Assembly (NCBI GenBank): GCA_002951815.1
Contig: CP019454.1
Location: 806,001-870,000, forward strand
Reading direction: 5' to 3'
DNA length: 64,000 bases
From: Sulfobacillus thermotolerans
GTDB taxonomy: Bacteria; Bacillota; Sulfobacillia; Sulfobacillales; Sulfobacillaceae
Numbering within the stretch: the first letter of the stretch is position 1; each line of letters opens with the position of its first letter. Shown here one piece after another: positions 31,676-40,294 of the stretch. The notes under the pieces were generated by a model, which was given only the letters and a program-made list of their open reading frames with translations, was not told the origin of the DNA and searched no databases. Position numbers and translations under genes: made by a program.

Positions 31676-32938
31676 TTAGCTGAGTTTATCAATGAGGAAG
31701 TCAGCGGCAGGAATACCCCAATCGGGGACTTTGCCACGGGTACGGAAGAACATCTCTTTGTACTGCATCTTCATCAGGAAGGGAATGTGTCCCATCTTGA
31801 GTTCAGACTTGGTACCGCCATACCAGGTATCCGAGTTGATAGCAAATCCTTTGTTGCCACCCATGTCGCCTAGACAATTGACAACAAAGTGCATCGGCAC
31901 GTTGGCCTTTTCTGGCGCCATGCGGCCCATATCCATCGCAATTTGTTTACCGACCGTTTCGGCTCCCATGTGCGCCAAGATGCCTAGCTTGGGCACCGTG
32001 ACGGCTGCCGCATCACCGCACGCAAACACATTGCGGTATTTGGGGTTACGGGTTGTCATGTCGGTCAAAACAAATCCTTGGTCGTCAGAAATGGGAAGAT
32101 CCTTCATAAAGCTGTGTGCTTTCCAATCTGGAAATACAATTTTGAGTTCAGCTTCTACCGACTGGCCATTGGCAAATTCAATACCATCTTTGGTAAGACG
32201 CTTGATGTCATGGACGTTGTTCATATAGTGGTATCCCATCGAACTTGCTGCGGCCAGTAATTGGTTAACAACACCAATACCTGCATCTTCTGCAATGACA
32301 GCCGCTGGAGTGAAAACAGTCACCTTTTCTGGGCCGCCCATGCCGTGGCTTTGCAACCAATGTCCAAACGATAGCATGACTTCAACCGGCGGGCCTTCAC
32401 AAGCAGCTTCTGCCGTGGGAACCAAATCGGTGGACATTGTGCCTTGATGGAACCGCGCTGATCCGACGGCGACGGGGCCGCCTTTGTATTCGTTGGCTAA
32501 GAACAAACGTAGCTTTTCTCCGTAAAAGGTGTCACTGACAGTCTGTCCGTATTCGGCAAAGCCTTCGATCTCATCATAGGCAAGACGAGCTCCAATGGCG
32601 ACAACCACATAGTCATAGTGGATAGTCTCCGGGGCCGAACCGACCCGCTCCGAGGGCACATACTCAACGGTTTGCGCGTCCGGATCAAGGGCCTTGACCT
32701 CTCCCTGAATAAAGCGGATATTGTCTTCATGCAATACGTCGACAATCGGCATATGCAAGGTAAGTCCAGGATTGCGGTTTTCAAACACTTCATAAGGAAT
32801 GTTTGGTACGAATAGGAGATATGGTTTACGGTCGATGACGGTAATGTCTACCGTATCGTGGGCATATTCGCGAATTTTTTGCGCGGCACCTAAGCCGGCA
32901 AAGTTTGCACCCAACACAAGTACGTGGGGTTTTCCCAT
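31676..32938 (-). CDS. SQR-like/NDH-2-like flavoprotein paired with DUF1641
   Basis: 420 residues from ATG 32938, which follows AAGGAGG; an in-frame ATG 69 bases earlier has no ribosome site. FAD motifs: VLVLGANFAGLGAAQKI (about 6-22) and RNVFACGDAAAV (about 301-312). Two of the three SQR cysteines are present (Cys180 in AACEGPPVEV, Cys354 in VVNCLGDMGG), but the first position is Thr/Ser (GQTVSDTFYG, about 131-140). It oxidises a reduced sulfur compound or NADH and reduces quinone; lack of the first Cys suggests chemistry unlike classical SQR. First gene of the operon with DUF1641. A TTGACA-type promoter with direct repeats lies upstream. Confidence 0.75.
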   Translation of the reverse strand: MGKPHVLVLGANFAGLGAAQKIREYAHDTVDITVIDRKPYLLFVPNIPYEVFENRNPGLTLHMPIVDVLHEDNIRFIQGEVKALDPDAQTVEYVPSERVGSAPETIHYDYVVVAIGARLAYDEIEGFAEYGQTVSDTFYGEKLRLFLANEYKGGPVAVGSARFHQGTMSTDLVPTAEAACEGPPVEVMLSFGHWLQSHGMGGPEKVTVFTPAAVIAEDAGIGVVNQLLAAASSMGYHYMNNVHDIKRLTKDGIEFANGQSVEAELKIVFPDWKAHSFMKDLPISDDQGFVLTDMTTRNPKYRNVFACGDAAAVTVPKLGILAHMGAETVGKQIAMDMGRMAPEKANVPMHFVVNCLGDMGGNKGFAINSDTWYGGTKSELKMGHIPFLMKMQYKEMFFRTRGKVPDWGIPAADFLIDKLS

Positions 32939-33039
32939 TGAATGAGGCCTCCTTGCCTTCCGGTTGACCCGGTGTTTCAAAGCACTTGTATGGTAACCTT
33001 GTCGCATTGGTGCTCTCTATCGTACTTTTGGGGGAATGT

Positions 33040-33080
33040 TGTCAACTAGCTGGACACTCTTGTGCACTTTACAACTAGCT
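33040..33080 (-). promoter_or_regulatory. Promoter region of the SQR-like operon with direct repeats
   Basis: Minus-strand TTGACA at 33045-33040 with a GATAGA -10-like box 18 bases downstream. The 9-base word AGCTAGTTG occurs twice, at 33051-33043 (running into the -35) and at 33080-33072, 29 bases apart. This could be a regulator site. The rest of 32939-33366 shows only poly-G-rich sequence before the MFS start. Confidence 0.45.
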
Positions 33081-33366
33081 CCTAAGGACCAATCCGTTGG
33101 GAAGTTATGGAGCGACTGCGCAAGGTGGTTAAATGTTTCACAAATAGTGATAGAGGATGGCGACAAGGCTTTTTAAGCGCGATCTGAGCGCAGTTACTCA
33201 TAGGGATGAGGGATTGGTCCGCCCTAACTGGTTTGAGCGGGGGGGAGGGGGGGATGAGGACCTCTTCCTTTATAGTGAAAAAAGCAGTAAACTGATACTG
33301 TTGGTAATGAGACGAGATGCGGTGCAGTAAAATAGGACGGTTGGGTTTAAAGGGAGTGAGGAAACG

Positions 33367-34611
33367 GTGAGGCGATTTTCACGGACAGCTTGGTCTCAAG
33401 GGTCGATCGTGATTTATCTTATTTTAATTTTGACGTTTATGGCGCGAGCTATTTCGTCTATGATGCAGGCAAATAATCCACTGTACGCGCATTCGCTAGG
33501 GGTCCGATTAGCGGAAGTGGGCTTGACCACCTCGGTCTATGCCGTCGTGACCATGGTCGTACGTTTTGGATATAGTGCGCGCGTGCGGCTCCATGACGTG
33601 CCCCGGGTGATGACAATAGGATTTGTCTTGCTAACCCTTGCGATTGCCGGCGTGCTTTGGAGTCACACGTTCGTCGAATTTCTTATTGCGATCGCGTTAG
33701 CAGGGGTGTCCACGGCCCTCATCATGCCGCACCTATTGTCCCTGATGGGGGCTTTGTCGCCAGCCGAGGAACGCGAGAAAAATTTAAGCTATTACTCTTT
33801 AGCGCTCTCGACCAGTTTAGTGGTGGCTCCGGTCTTGGGAACACTGGTGCTCACGCATTTTCGACTTGGCGGTATTTATGGGCTGCTGCTAGTGTTCGCC
33901 TTGATTGGGCTTTTCGTGATGGGTTCCAATTTTAAACGGTTTCAGGACAGGCTTGCCAAGGATGCGAAAGCGCCGGCGTTAAAATTGCGCCATGCTTTGT
34001 CCGATTTGAGTCATAACGGCGTGTACAGGCGGAGCTTCGCTGCCCTCTTTTTATTTAACTTGTCGTTTGCTGCAGCGATGTCGTATGGCGGTTTGGATAT
34101 TAAGGACCGATTTCATTTGCCGTATAGTCTGGTTGAGCTTGTCTTGACGAGTTTTTTTGTGGCCTCATTGTTAGGGCGTTTGGTTGTATCACGAGCGGTT
34201 CACCACAAAAGACTGGAACGTAAGGCGACGTGGATGTTTTGGTCTTTAGGGATTGGTGGCGCGGGGTTGGGCCTGATGGGGTGGGCTCCCTCACTGCTGG
34301 TGTTTTTGGTCGGGTTTTGGCTATTGGCATGGCCTCACGCCGTGCTGTTTCCGTTAGTCTCGATGCGTATTGCGAGCAGTGTGGAGCGTCCTCTTCTGGT
34401 GGCCGCTAATACCGTCGCGCAATCCTCATTTGACCTATCGGGAACGTTTGGGCCCCTGGTTCTCAGTGTGATCATTAGTCATGCGAATATGGGATGGGGA
34501 TTTTGGCTGATTGGTGTCTTTCAGTTTGTAGGGATGGCCATTTTTGTTGCAGAGATGCGCCAAGAATTGCTACACCATCGACAGGTGGGACAACGGCCTA
34601 TGGCTGGATAA
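33367..34611 (+). CDS. MFS transporter
   Basis: 414 residues with about 12 hydrophobic helices in two halves of six. The opening FMARAISSMMQANNPLYAHS and the loop FGYSARVRLHDVPR lie where other MFS carriers have motif A. The chain resembles YfkF/SetA-like drug or sugar efflux carriers, but the match is loose. GTG start with AAGGGAG upstream. Monocistronic, ended by the strong terminator at 34637-34683, and divergent from the SQR-like operon. The substrate cannot be predicted. Confidence 0.8.
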   Translation: MRRFSRTAWSQGSIVIYLILILTFMARAISSMMQANNPLYAHSLGVRLAEVGLTTSVYAVVTMVVRFGYSARVRLHDVPRVMTIGFVLLTLAIAGVLWSHTFVEFLIAIALAGVSTALIMPHLLSLMGALSPAEEREKNLSYYSLALSTSLVVAPVLGTLVLTHFRLGGIYGLLLVFALIGLFVMGSNFKRFQDRLAKDAKAPALKLRHALSDLSHNGVYRRSFAALFLFNLSFAAAMSYGGLDIKDRFHLPYSLVELVLTSFFVASLLGRLVVSRAVHHKRLERKATWMFWSLGIGGAGLGLMGWAPSLLVFLVGFWLLAWPHAVLFPLVSMRIASSVERPLLVAANTVAQSSFDLSGTFGPLVLSVIISHANMGWGFWLIGVFQFVGMAIFVAEMRQELLHHRQVGQRPMAG

Positions 34612-34636
34612 TCACATAGGCAGTTAGCGTCAGCAG

Positions 34637-34683
34637 GCCTTTGGGGATTGGCCATGCCAGTCCCCAAAGGCGTATTGCTTTTT
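34637..34683 (+). terminator. Terminator of the MFS gene
   Basis: Perfect 11-bp stem GCCTTTGGGGA / TCCCCAAAGGC with a 13-base loop, followed by GTATTGCTTTTT. It lies 26 bases after the MFS stop and may also serve the convergent secreted-protein gene. Confidence 0.75.
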
Positions 34684-34699
34684 GGGGAAGTCCGCCCGG

Positions 34700-35704
34700 T
34701 TAAGGCTGTGAGTGTGGCAATACCCGAATGACCACGGTTTTCAACGGGGAGTCTACATGCACCCAGACCGGTGCCCCAGTAGGCAAGGCGGTCACAAAGG
34801 CGCCTTGATGGCCGGGCCATATGACACGAAGGGTGAGTCCTTGAAGTGTAACGGTTTGTTCGCCCCATGCGGTTTGCAAACGCAGAAACGACGGCGTCGC
34901 TTTGAGCACAGTACCATAGGCATTGTGTTCCAAAATGTCACGACGGTCTCTGCCGGGCGGAGTCGGCATGAGCGCTAATACCTGGCGGTTCATTAAGTTG
35001 ACAAAAATGGTGACTTCTTGAGCTTTTTTGAGCGTTTGGAGCGTGTGGGCAGGCTGTGGGAATAGAGGCCAAGACTCTAATGAATAGGTAAACGGGCCGT
35101 GGTAGGCGGTCTGCAATGTGACTGTGCTCCCTTGGATAGCCGTGATGGTGGCAGCGAATTTGGCCGGAGGAGCGGCGATAAGGGTCGGCATAAGGCGTGT
35201 CCCGTTTTTCGTTCCGAAGACCATCGCGCGTTGACCGTCTTTCAACTGGGACATGCCGACGAGATCGACGCCCCTAGTGGGTAGGGAAAAGGACGTGCCA
35301 CGCCAGGGAGATTCGATAGACCATTGTTGGCCGGTGTGGTGAAGCTGGCCGCGCGCAACGGGCAAGACCATAAGGTGCGCTTGTTGGTTGGCCTTCCATA
35401 AGAGGACCTGCTCGCCTGGACGCAAGATTTTAGCAGTCGCAGGATAAAGGCCTGCTTGGATAGTCGTTTTGGTCAAGGAGACTGTGGACGAGGAGTCGGA
35501 CGCTTGTAACATCACGGTGACGGATCCGGCTGAGAGCTGGGTAATTTGTCCTTTCCACTTGAGACAAGACCCGACCATCTTGTCATGGCGCGTTTGCAAA
35601 AACATTGCAGGACTGGGCGATGCCGTGCGGCTTGTGGGCGCTAAAGGGCTTAAAGACAGTAGACTGGCCAAGGGCATGACCAATTTGGCGAGAGAATTCA
35701 ACAT
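34700..35704 (-). CDS. Secreted protein of unknown function, downstream of a two-component system
   Basis: 334 residues from ATG 35704, with TAGGAGG five bases upstream. The N-terminal signal peptide (MLNSLAKLVMPLASLLSLSP, then SRTASPSPA) implies export; no lipobox Cys follows. The mature part is beta-rich with recurring segments of the form GQITQLSAGSVTVMLQ, ATITAIQGSTVTLQTAYHG and GTVLKATPSFLRLQTAWGE. These look like three copies of one small barrel, each stating a G-x-(I/V) strand then a (S/T)-x-L-x-LQ strand. I do not recognise the family. Same strand and 76 bases after the histidine kinase, so plausibly controlled by it. Confidence 0.65.
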   Translation of the reverse strand: MLNSLAKLVMPLASLLSLSPLAPTSRTASPSPAMFLQTRHDKMVGSCLKWKGQITQLSAGSVTVMLQASDSSSTVSLTKTTIQAGLYPATAKILRPGEQVLLWKANQQAHLMVLPVARGQLHHTGQQWSIESPWRGTSFSLPTRGVDLVGMSQLKDGQRAMVFGTKNGTRLMPTLIAAPPAKFAATITAIQGSTVTLQTAYHGPFTYSLESWPLFPQPAHTLQTLKKAQEVTIFVNLMNRQVLALMPTPPGRDRRDILEHNAYGTVLKATPSFLRLQTAWGEQTVTLQGLTLRVIWPGHQGAFVTALPTGAPVWVHVDSPLKTVVIRVLPHSQP

Positions 35705-35780
35705 ACCGCCTCCTAAGGGTATTTTTGGTATACACGGTGTTATGCACAAAAAATCAGCAAAGTATGTATGGGTTTCGAAT

Positions 35781-37175
35781 TTAATGGGAAGAGGACAGGG
35801 GAAGCCAAATGGTAAATATGGCTCCGTGTTGGGGACTTGGTGCATTCGCTACGGTGACATGCCCGTTAAAGGCTTCGGCTAACGCTTGGACAATGGACAG
35901 CCCTAGGCCGCTGCCGCCAGATTTCGATGTCCTGGATCGGTCTCCACGATAAAAACGGTCAAAAATGTGGGGCAAGTCCGCCTCTTTGATACCGGGGCCG
36001 TTGTCGGTAACCTCGATGTAGCCCTTATCCATGTGTCGCCCAATCCGCACAGTAATATGTGAACCAGGTGGGGTGTACCGCGCGGCATTTTCGACTAAGT
36101 TGAAGACCATCTCGGTCAGTCGATCACGGTCAACGCTTACGACCACCGCGGCTGGGACAAGTTGCAAGAGATGGTCGTGGGTCAGTGGCTCTAACAAAGG
36201 CCGTACGGAGGCGATCCACTCTCCAAGATCCACCTCGGAACTGTGGGTGGCAGTGTCTTTCGCATTGTCCAGCCGGGAAAGTGTTAGCAACTGATTCACC
36301 AAACGTGCCATTCGTTGTCCTTCTTGGCGCATCGCGTGAAATCCTTGCTTGACTTCTGCCTCGGTGAGATTATCTTCTGAGATTAAGGTGAGAAACCCGT
36401 TGAGGGCTGTTAAAGGGGTGCGTAATTCATGGGACGCATCTGCCACAAAACGCCGCATTTGCTCCGAGAGCATTTTCTCTTGGTCAAGGAGCTCTTTGAT
36501 TGACAAAGACATGGTGTTAATGGCGTCTCCCAATTCGGCCAGTTCCTTTGGCGGATTTTTCAATGTGGTAATGTGACCAATTTCGCCATGCGCAATGCGT
36601 GCGGTTCCATCCCGGATCTGTTCTAAAGGGGCTAAACTGTTTTTGACCGAGAGGGAGCCCAACCATCCTGTAATGGCGAGGGAGAGGAATCCGAGAAAAG
36701 AAAAAAATTCGATATCGCGAATGAGAATGCGATTTAACGCATGAGACTGGGCCATGAGCCAAACATAGCCCGAGGGATGCAGTGGTGAACCTAACGGAGC
36801 ATCCACCACCACGTGCTCATGCCAGATAAAGTAGCTTTGTGTGAAGTTAATCGGGGGCACTTGTGGTATCAGTGTAGATGAGTTAGCAATGATGACCCCA
36901 AACCGGTTCGTAATCATCACTTCAACGCCGGGCGCCTTGAGGCGGCTGACAAGTAAGGTAGCCAAAGAGTGAAAATGGGCTGCGCTGTCCTTTACCATGG
37001 CCCGATGAATAATCGGAGCGAGGACCGAGATCTCTTGGTGAAGCGATCGTGCTTCGGAATGAAACAGCACAATCCGTAAGGTTAAATATTGGCTGACTCC
37101 GATTACCACGAGCAGAATAGCCAATAGCAAAATTTGGCGACCAATGAGTTCATCGGTCAAAGTTTTCTGGGCCAT
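35781..37175 (-). CDS. Sensor histidine kinase
   Basis: 464 residues. Two membrane helices (about 13-37 and 158-182) bracket an extracytoplasmic sensor of about 120 residues. A HAMP-like linker (NSLAPLEQIRDGTARIAHGE) follows, then the dimerisation domain with the phospho-His in SHELRTPLTALNGF. The ATPase domain has N box NLVENAARYTPPG, G1 DNGPGI, F box DRFYRGDRSR and G2 GSGLGLSIV. It autophosphorylates and passes phosphate to the response regulator immediately upstream, whose stop directly abuts this start. The signal is unknown. Confidence 0.92.
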   Translation of the reverse strand: MAQKTLTDELIGRQILLLAILLVVIGVSQYLTLRIVLFHSEARSLHQEISVLAPIIHRAMVKDSAAHFHSLATLLVSRLKAPGVEVMITNRFGVIIANSSTLIPQVPPINFTQSYFIWHEHVVVDAPLGSPLHPSGYVWLMAQSHALNRILIRDIEFFSFLGFLSLAITGWLGSLSVKNSLAPLEQIRDGTARIAHGEIGHITTLKNPPKELAELGDAINTMSLSIKELLDQEKMLSEQMRRFVADASHELRTPLTALNGFLTLISEDNLTEAEVKQGFHAMRQEGQRMARLVNQLLTLSRLDNAKDTATHSSEVDLGEWIASVRPLLEPLTHDHLLQLVPAAVVVSVDRDRLTEMVFNLVENAARYTPPGSHITVRIGRHMDKGYIEVTDNGPGIKEADLPHIFDRFYRGDRSRTSKSGGSGLGLSIVQALAEAFNGHVTVANAPSPQHGAIFTIWLPLSSSH

Positions 37176-37847
37176 TTAACTGCCTAACCGGTAACCAAAA
37201 CCGCGGACAGTTTGAATGAGCTGGCGCGATCGATCTTGCAACTTGTCGCGTAGGCTGGAAATGTGCACTTCCACGAGATTGTCGTCGCCAGGATAATCAT
37301 ACCCCCACACATGCTGCAAAATCTGGACTTTGGACAGGACAATGCCCGGATTAAGGAGAAGATATCGCAGAAGCTCATATTCTTTTGCGGTTAGGGTAAT
37401 GGCCGTGTTTTGCAAGGACACTTTGTGAGCGGCATCGTCCATCATAAGGTCTCCAAATTGAATGGCGGCGTGGTCATCATGGCGAACACGCCGGAGGCCG
37501 GCGCGCAGTCTGGCGACCAATTCGTCAAAGTCAAAGGGCTTGATGACGTAATCATCGGCTCCGCCTTCTAAGCCTTGAATGCGGTCAGATACCGCATCAC
37601 GCGCTGTCAACATGAGAATAAACAAATCAGGATTCTGGCGCAGACGGCGGCTTAATTGAAACCCATCTTCCCCTGGCATCATCACATCAATAATGGCGGC
37701 ATGAGGCTGAAATCCGCCTATCGCCTCCATTGCCGTTTGACTATCTTCGCAGGTTAGGACCTCAAAACCCCGGTGGGACAGCCCAATTTTCAGGACATCG
37801 CGAATGACCTCTTCGTCATCGACGACTAACACCCGGAAAGAATCCAT
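37176..37847 (-). CDS. OmpR/PhoB-family response regulator
   Basis: 223 residues. The receiver domain has the acidic pocket (VVDDEE), phospho-acceptor Asp in AIIDVMMPGEDGF (about 54) and the Lys in DDYVIKPFDFDEL. The C-terminal winged helix has ITLTAKEYELLRYLLLNPG and RDKLQDRSRQLIQTVRGFGY. It binds DNA on phosphorylation by the adjacent kinase. Stop and start codons of this gene directly abut those of its neighbours on both sides, giving a compact operon. Confidence 0.93.
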   Translation of the reverse strand: MDSFRVLVVDDEEVIRDVLKIGLSHRGFEVLTCEDSQTAMEAIGGFQPHAAIIDVMMPGEDGFQLSRRLRQNPDLFILMLTARDAVSDRIQGLEGGADDYVIKPFDFDELVARLRAGLRRVRHDDHAAIQFGDLMMDDAAHKVSLQNTAITLTAKEYELLRYLLLNPGIVLSKVQILQHVWGYDYPGDDNLVEVHISSLRDKLQDRSRQLIQTVRGFGYRLGS

Positions 37848-38249
37848 TTATTTTTTCACAAGCTCCTTATCTAACGGATGAGGTGATAGGAAATATTCTC
37901 CCGTATCCCATCCGGCCCGTGCGATGACCCGATTGAGCAAGGGACGATCATTGTCCAACCATTGGGTTTCATGGGCAAAGTCCGGGGGGGGAGAGGGCAG
38001 ATAATCTGCAAAATAAGTGTGAAGCGCGATACGGACATTGAGGTGAGCCGCGACTTTATTGGCTTCAGCCACGCGAAGTTCGCTGAAGGGCACCTTGCGG
38101 CCGATAATGGCCTCCGTGATGTCCAATTCATCGACGAAGTTTTGATGTTGTACGGCGTGGTAACGGTCCACTAACGCATTTAAATGTTGTTCCTGGTACG
38201 AGGTGAGGGGGCGATCCTTCGCATAACCCCATGACCTTAGAAATGCCAT
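37848..38249 (-). CDS. Unknown protein directly upstream of the response regulator
   Basis: 133 residues from ATG 38249, with GAAGGA nine bases upstream; an in-frame ATG at 38279 has a weaker, too-close site. Soluble, mixed charge, mostly helical, with segments YQEQHLNALVDRYHAVQHQN and ELRVAEANKVAAHLNVRIAL, and a proline-rich PSPPPDF. No motif recognised. Its stop abuts the response-regulator ATG, so it is the first gene of a four-gene unit with the two-component system and the secreted protein. Confidence 0.6.
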   Translation of the reverse strand: MAFLRSWGYAKDRPLTSYQEQHLNALVDRYHAVQHQNFVDELDITEAIIGRKVPFSELRVAEANKVAAHLNVRIALHTYFADYLPSPPPDFAHETQWLDNDRPLLNRVIARAGWDTGEYFLSPHPLDKELVKK

Positions 38250-38406
38250 TGTTATCGCATCCTTCCCAAATTCACTCATATCCTTACCAGTATTGTGCCC
38301 TGTAACCGGCAAAGTGTCTAGATTTCTTGCTGGAAATTTCCCAATGGCCCATAATTCCCATTACAATAGAAAAATGGTGAAGGCAACGAGAGAAGGGGGT
38401 AACACC

Positions 38407-39711
38407 GTGGCGGTAACCCAAAGCTGGCGGGCAGCAAGCCCGGAGTTAGTTGAACAAATGCGCCAATTATTGCCACATCAGGTGGAGGATTGGGCGACGG
38501 AATGGCGCCAGCGCAATTTGCCACTTCAAGAGTTTCTTCGGGCCTTGTGGCGTTTTGCGAGTATGCCACGCATCCGGGAAAATGAGCGCATCCTTTACGA
38601 GCGCGTCGACGCCGGACTTATCATCTTGTCATTATCCGTGCTTCCAAGCGATTCGAGCTGGGCGGCCGCGGTGCGGCTTATGCAACGTTTGCTGGTCATG
38701 TTAGGCGGCGATAGCATTCCGGAGCCGCGTCCGTCCAATGTGGCAGGCAACCTGCATGATGCGTGGTATCAAGGGCACATGGATCAGGCCGAAGCAAGAA
38801 CCGTGCAATTGGTTCGCCAAGCGGGGATTCGTGGACTGCTCGTTCAGCTTATGGCGCCTTCAGCCCCAGCAACAGTGCCGAGTATGCTGCCATCGCTGTG
38901 GCGTGTGAGCACGCGCATGGTTCAGCGATGGAGCGGCCAGGATTTGGCGCTGGGATTTCGGCTGGCGACGCGGGCACAAGCTTCGTGGGTCAGCAATCGC
39001 CACCGACTGCAGGTGTTAACGCCTGAATCCGAACAGGCCCGGTACCGCACATGGAATGATACGGCTTATGTCGTCGACTTAATTCGTGAAATGCGGCCCA
39101 TGGCAGCTTTGGGGGACGTGCTAGCGTGTTATCAACCTCATCTGGCGGGGGCTTTGTTAGCACGGATTGCGCAAGGGGCGGCAGGATTAAGCAATCGGCG
39201 TCTGGCCAGCTTGCTCGTGGAAGTCTCAGCCGTCACAGTGGCCACAACTCCGGCGATGGATGCCGACCAAGTGTCCCGGCATCTTCTCGCGATAATGGAT
39301 TGGCTGCACTTGTCTCGGTACGCACCCTCGGAAACCGATGAGCGAATCGCCATCTGGACAGCTTGGGGATGGTTTTTGGCCGTGGCATTGGCTTTCTTGT
39401 CGCCAGATGGGGCGATTGCTGGTGCAGTCCCTGTCGAACCGATCGATGATGACTGTGCCCTGTGGGGGGCGTTGCAGACGGGGAATGCCGACGAGGCGGT
39501 TGCACAGGCCTGGGCGTTCGGCGATGTGGCCGAAGTTTGGCACGCCATCATCGACGAAGCAGCGGTGGTAGCAGCGCCTGACACCTTGCGCATGGTGTGG
39601 GCGTATAAGCCGTGGCTGTCCGACGCCGCTTTTGGGGTGCCTCTTCTTCCGGCCGTCGTCCGCATTATGTCGCAGATGCGGCCCGCGCTAGTTATTCGTG
39701 GCGGCGTATGA
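38407..39711 (+). CDS. Unknown protein, convergent with and overlapping the his operon
   Basis: 434 residues from GTG 38407 (GAAGGGGG upstream). A TACAAT box at about 38362 would put the transcript start near 38370. Rich in Ala, Leu, Trp and Arg and almost entirely helical, with moderately hydrophobic stretches (GWFLAVALAFLSPDGAIAGAV) but no clear membrane helix or signal peptide. Tryptophan content is high. No catalytic or binding motif was recognised. The last 20 bases overlap the end of hisIE on the other strand, so the two transcripts collide. Confidence 0.6.
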   Translation: MAVTQSWRAASPELVEQMRQLLPHQVEDWATEWRQRNLPLQEFLRALWRFASMPRIRENERILYERVDAGLIILSLSVLPSDSSWAAAVRLMQRLLVMLGGDSIPEPRPSNVAGNLHDAWYQGHMDQAEARTVQLVRQAGIRGLLVQLMAPSAPATVPSMLPSLWRVSTRMVQRWSGQDLALGFRLATRAQASWVSNRHRLQVLTPESEQARYRTWNDTAYVVDLIREMRPMAALGDVLACYQPHLAGALLARIAQGAAGLSNRRLASLLVEVSAVTVATTPAMDADQVSRHLLAIMDWLHLSRYAPSETDERIAIWTAWGWFLAVALAFLSPDGAIAGAVPVEPIDDDCALWGALQTGNADEAVAQAWAFGDVAEVWHAIIDEAAVVAAPDTLRMVWAYKPWLSDAAFGVPLLPAVVRIMSQMRPALVIRGGV

Positions 39712-40294
39712 GTTCCTGGTCGAGGGATTGCAAAGTAACTCCGGTGCGGGTTAATAAAACGCTCAGATGATAGAGCAGGTCGGCGCTTTCCCAGACCATG
39801 TCGGCGCCTTGCGTCTGGGTGTTTGTAGCCGCCGCGACGATTACCTCAATAGCTTCCTCTCCTATCTTTTTTAATAGGCGCTCCAGGGGTCCTTGCAATA
39901 ATTGAGCGGTATAAGAGGTGTCTGCAGAGGCATGCAGGCGTTCGCCAATATACGACTGCAAGCGGGCCAGCGGATTAGGAGCGGCAGCGGGACTTTGGTC
40001 AAAACACGACGTGGTGCCGCGGTGACAGGCAGGATTGTAGTTGGTGACGAGATAGATAAAACTGTCGTTGTCGCAGTCCGGAATGATGTCTTGCACCGCC
40101 AGCACATTTCCGGAGGTCAATCCTTTTTCCCACAAGGCGTGGCGCGACCTGCTGTAAAAATGTGCTCGACCAGTGGAGCGCGTTAAGGTTAACGCCTCTT
40201 CATCGGCGAATGCCATCATGAGAATTTGCAAGGTTTCAGCGTGCTGCACCACCACCGGATAGAGAGTTTTGTCATTTTCGATTAAAGGGGCCAC
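39692..40294 (-). CDS. hisIE: Bifunctional phosphoribosyl-AMP cyclohydrolase / phosphoribosyl-ATP pyrophosphatase
   Basis: 200 residues. The N-terminal HisI domain (about 1-105) has the zinc/magnesium ligands in IIPDCDNDSF and CHRGTTSCF. The C-terminal HisE domain (about 110-200) has the MazG-like acidic motif KKIGEEAIEVIVAA and ESADLLYHLSVLL. Performs the second and third steps of histidine synthesis. GTG start overlapping hisF by 13 bases. Last gene of the his operon. Confidence 0.95.
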   Translation of the reverse strand: MAPLIENDKTLYPVVVQHAETLQILMMAFADEEALTLTRSTGRAHFYSRSRHALWEKGLTSGNVLAVQDIIPDCDNDSFIYLVTNYNPACHRGTTSCFDQSPAAAPNPLARLQSYIGERLHASADTSYTAQLLQGPLERLLKKIGEEAIEVIVAAATNTQTQGADMVWESADLLYHLSVLLTRTGVTLQSLDQELIRRHE

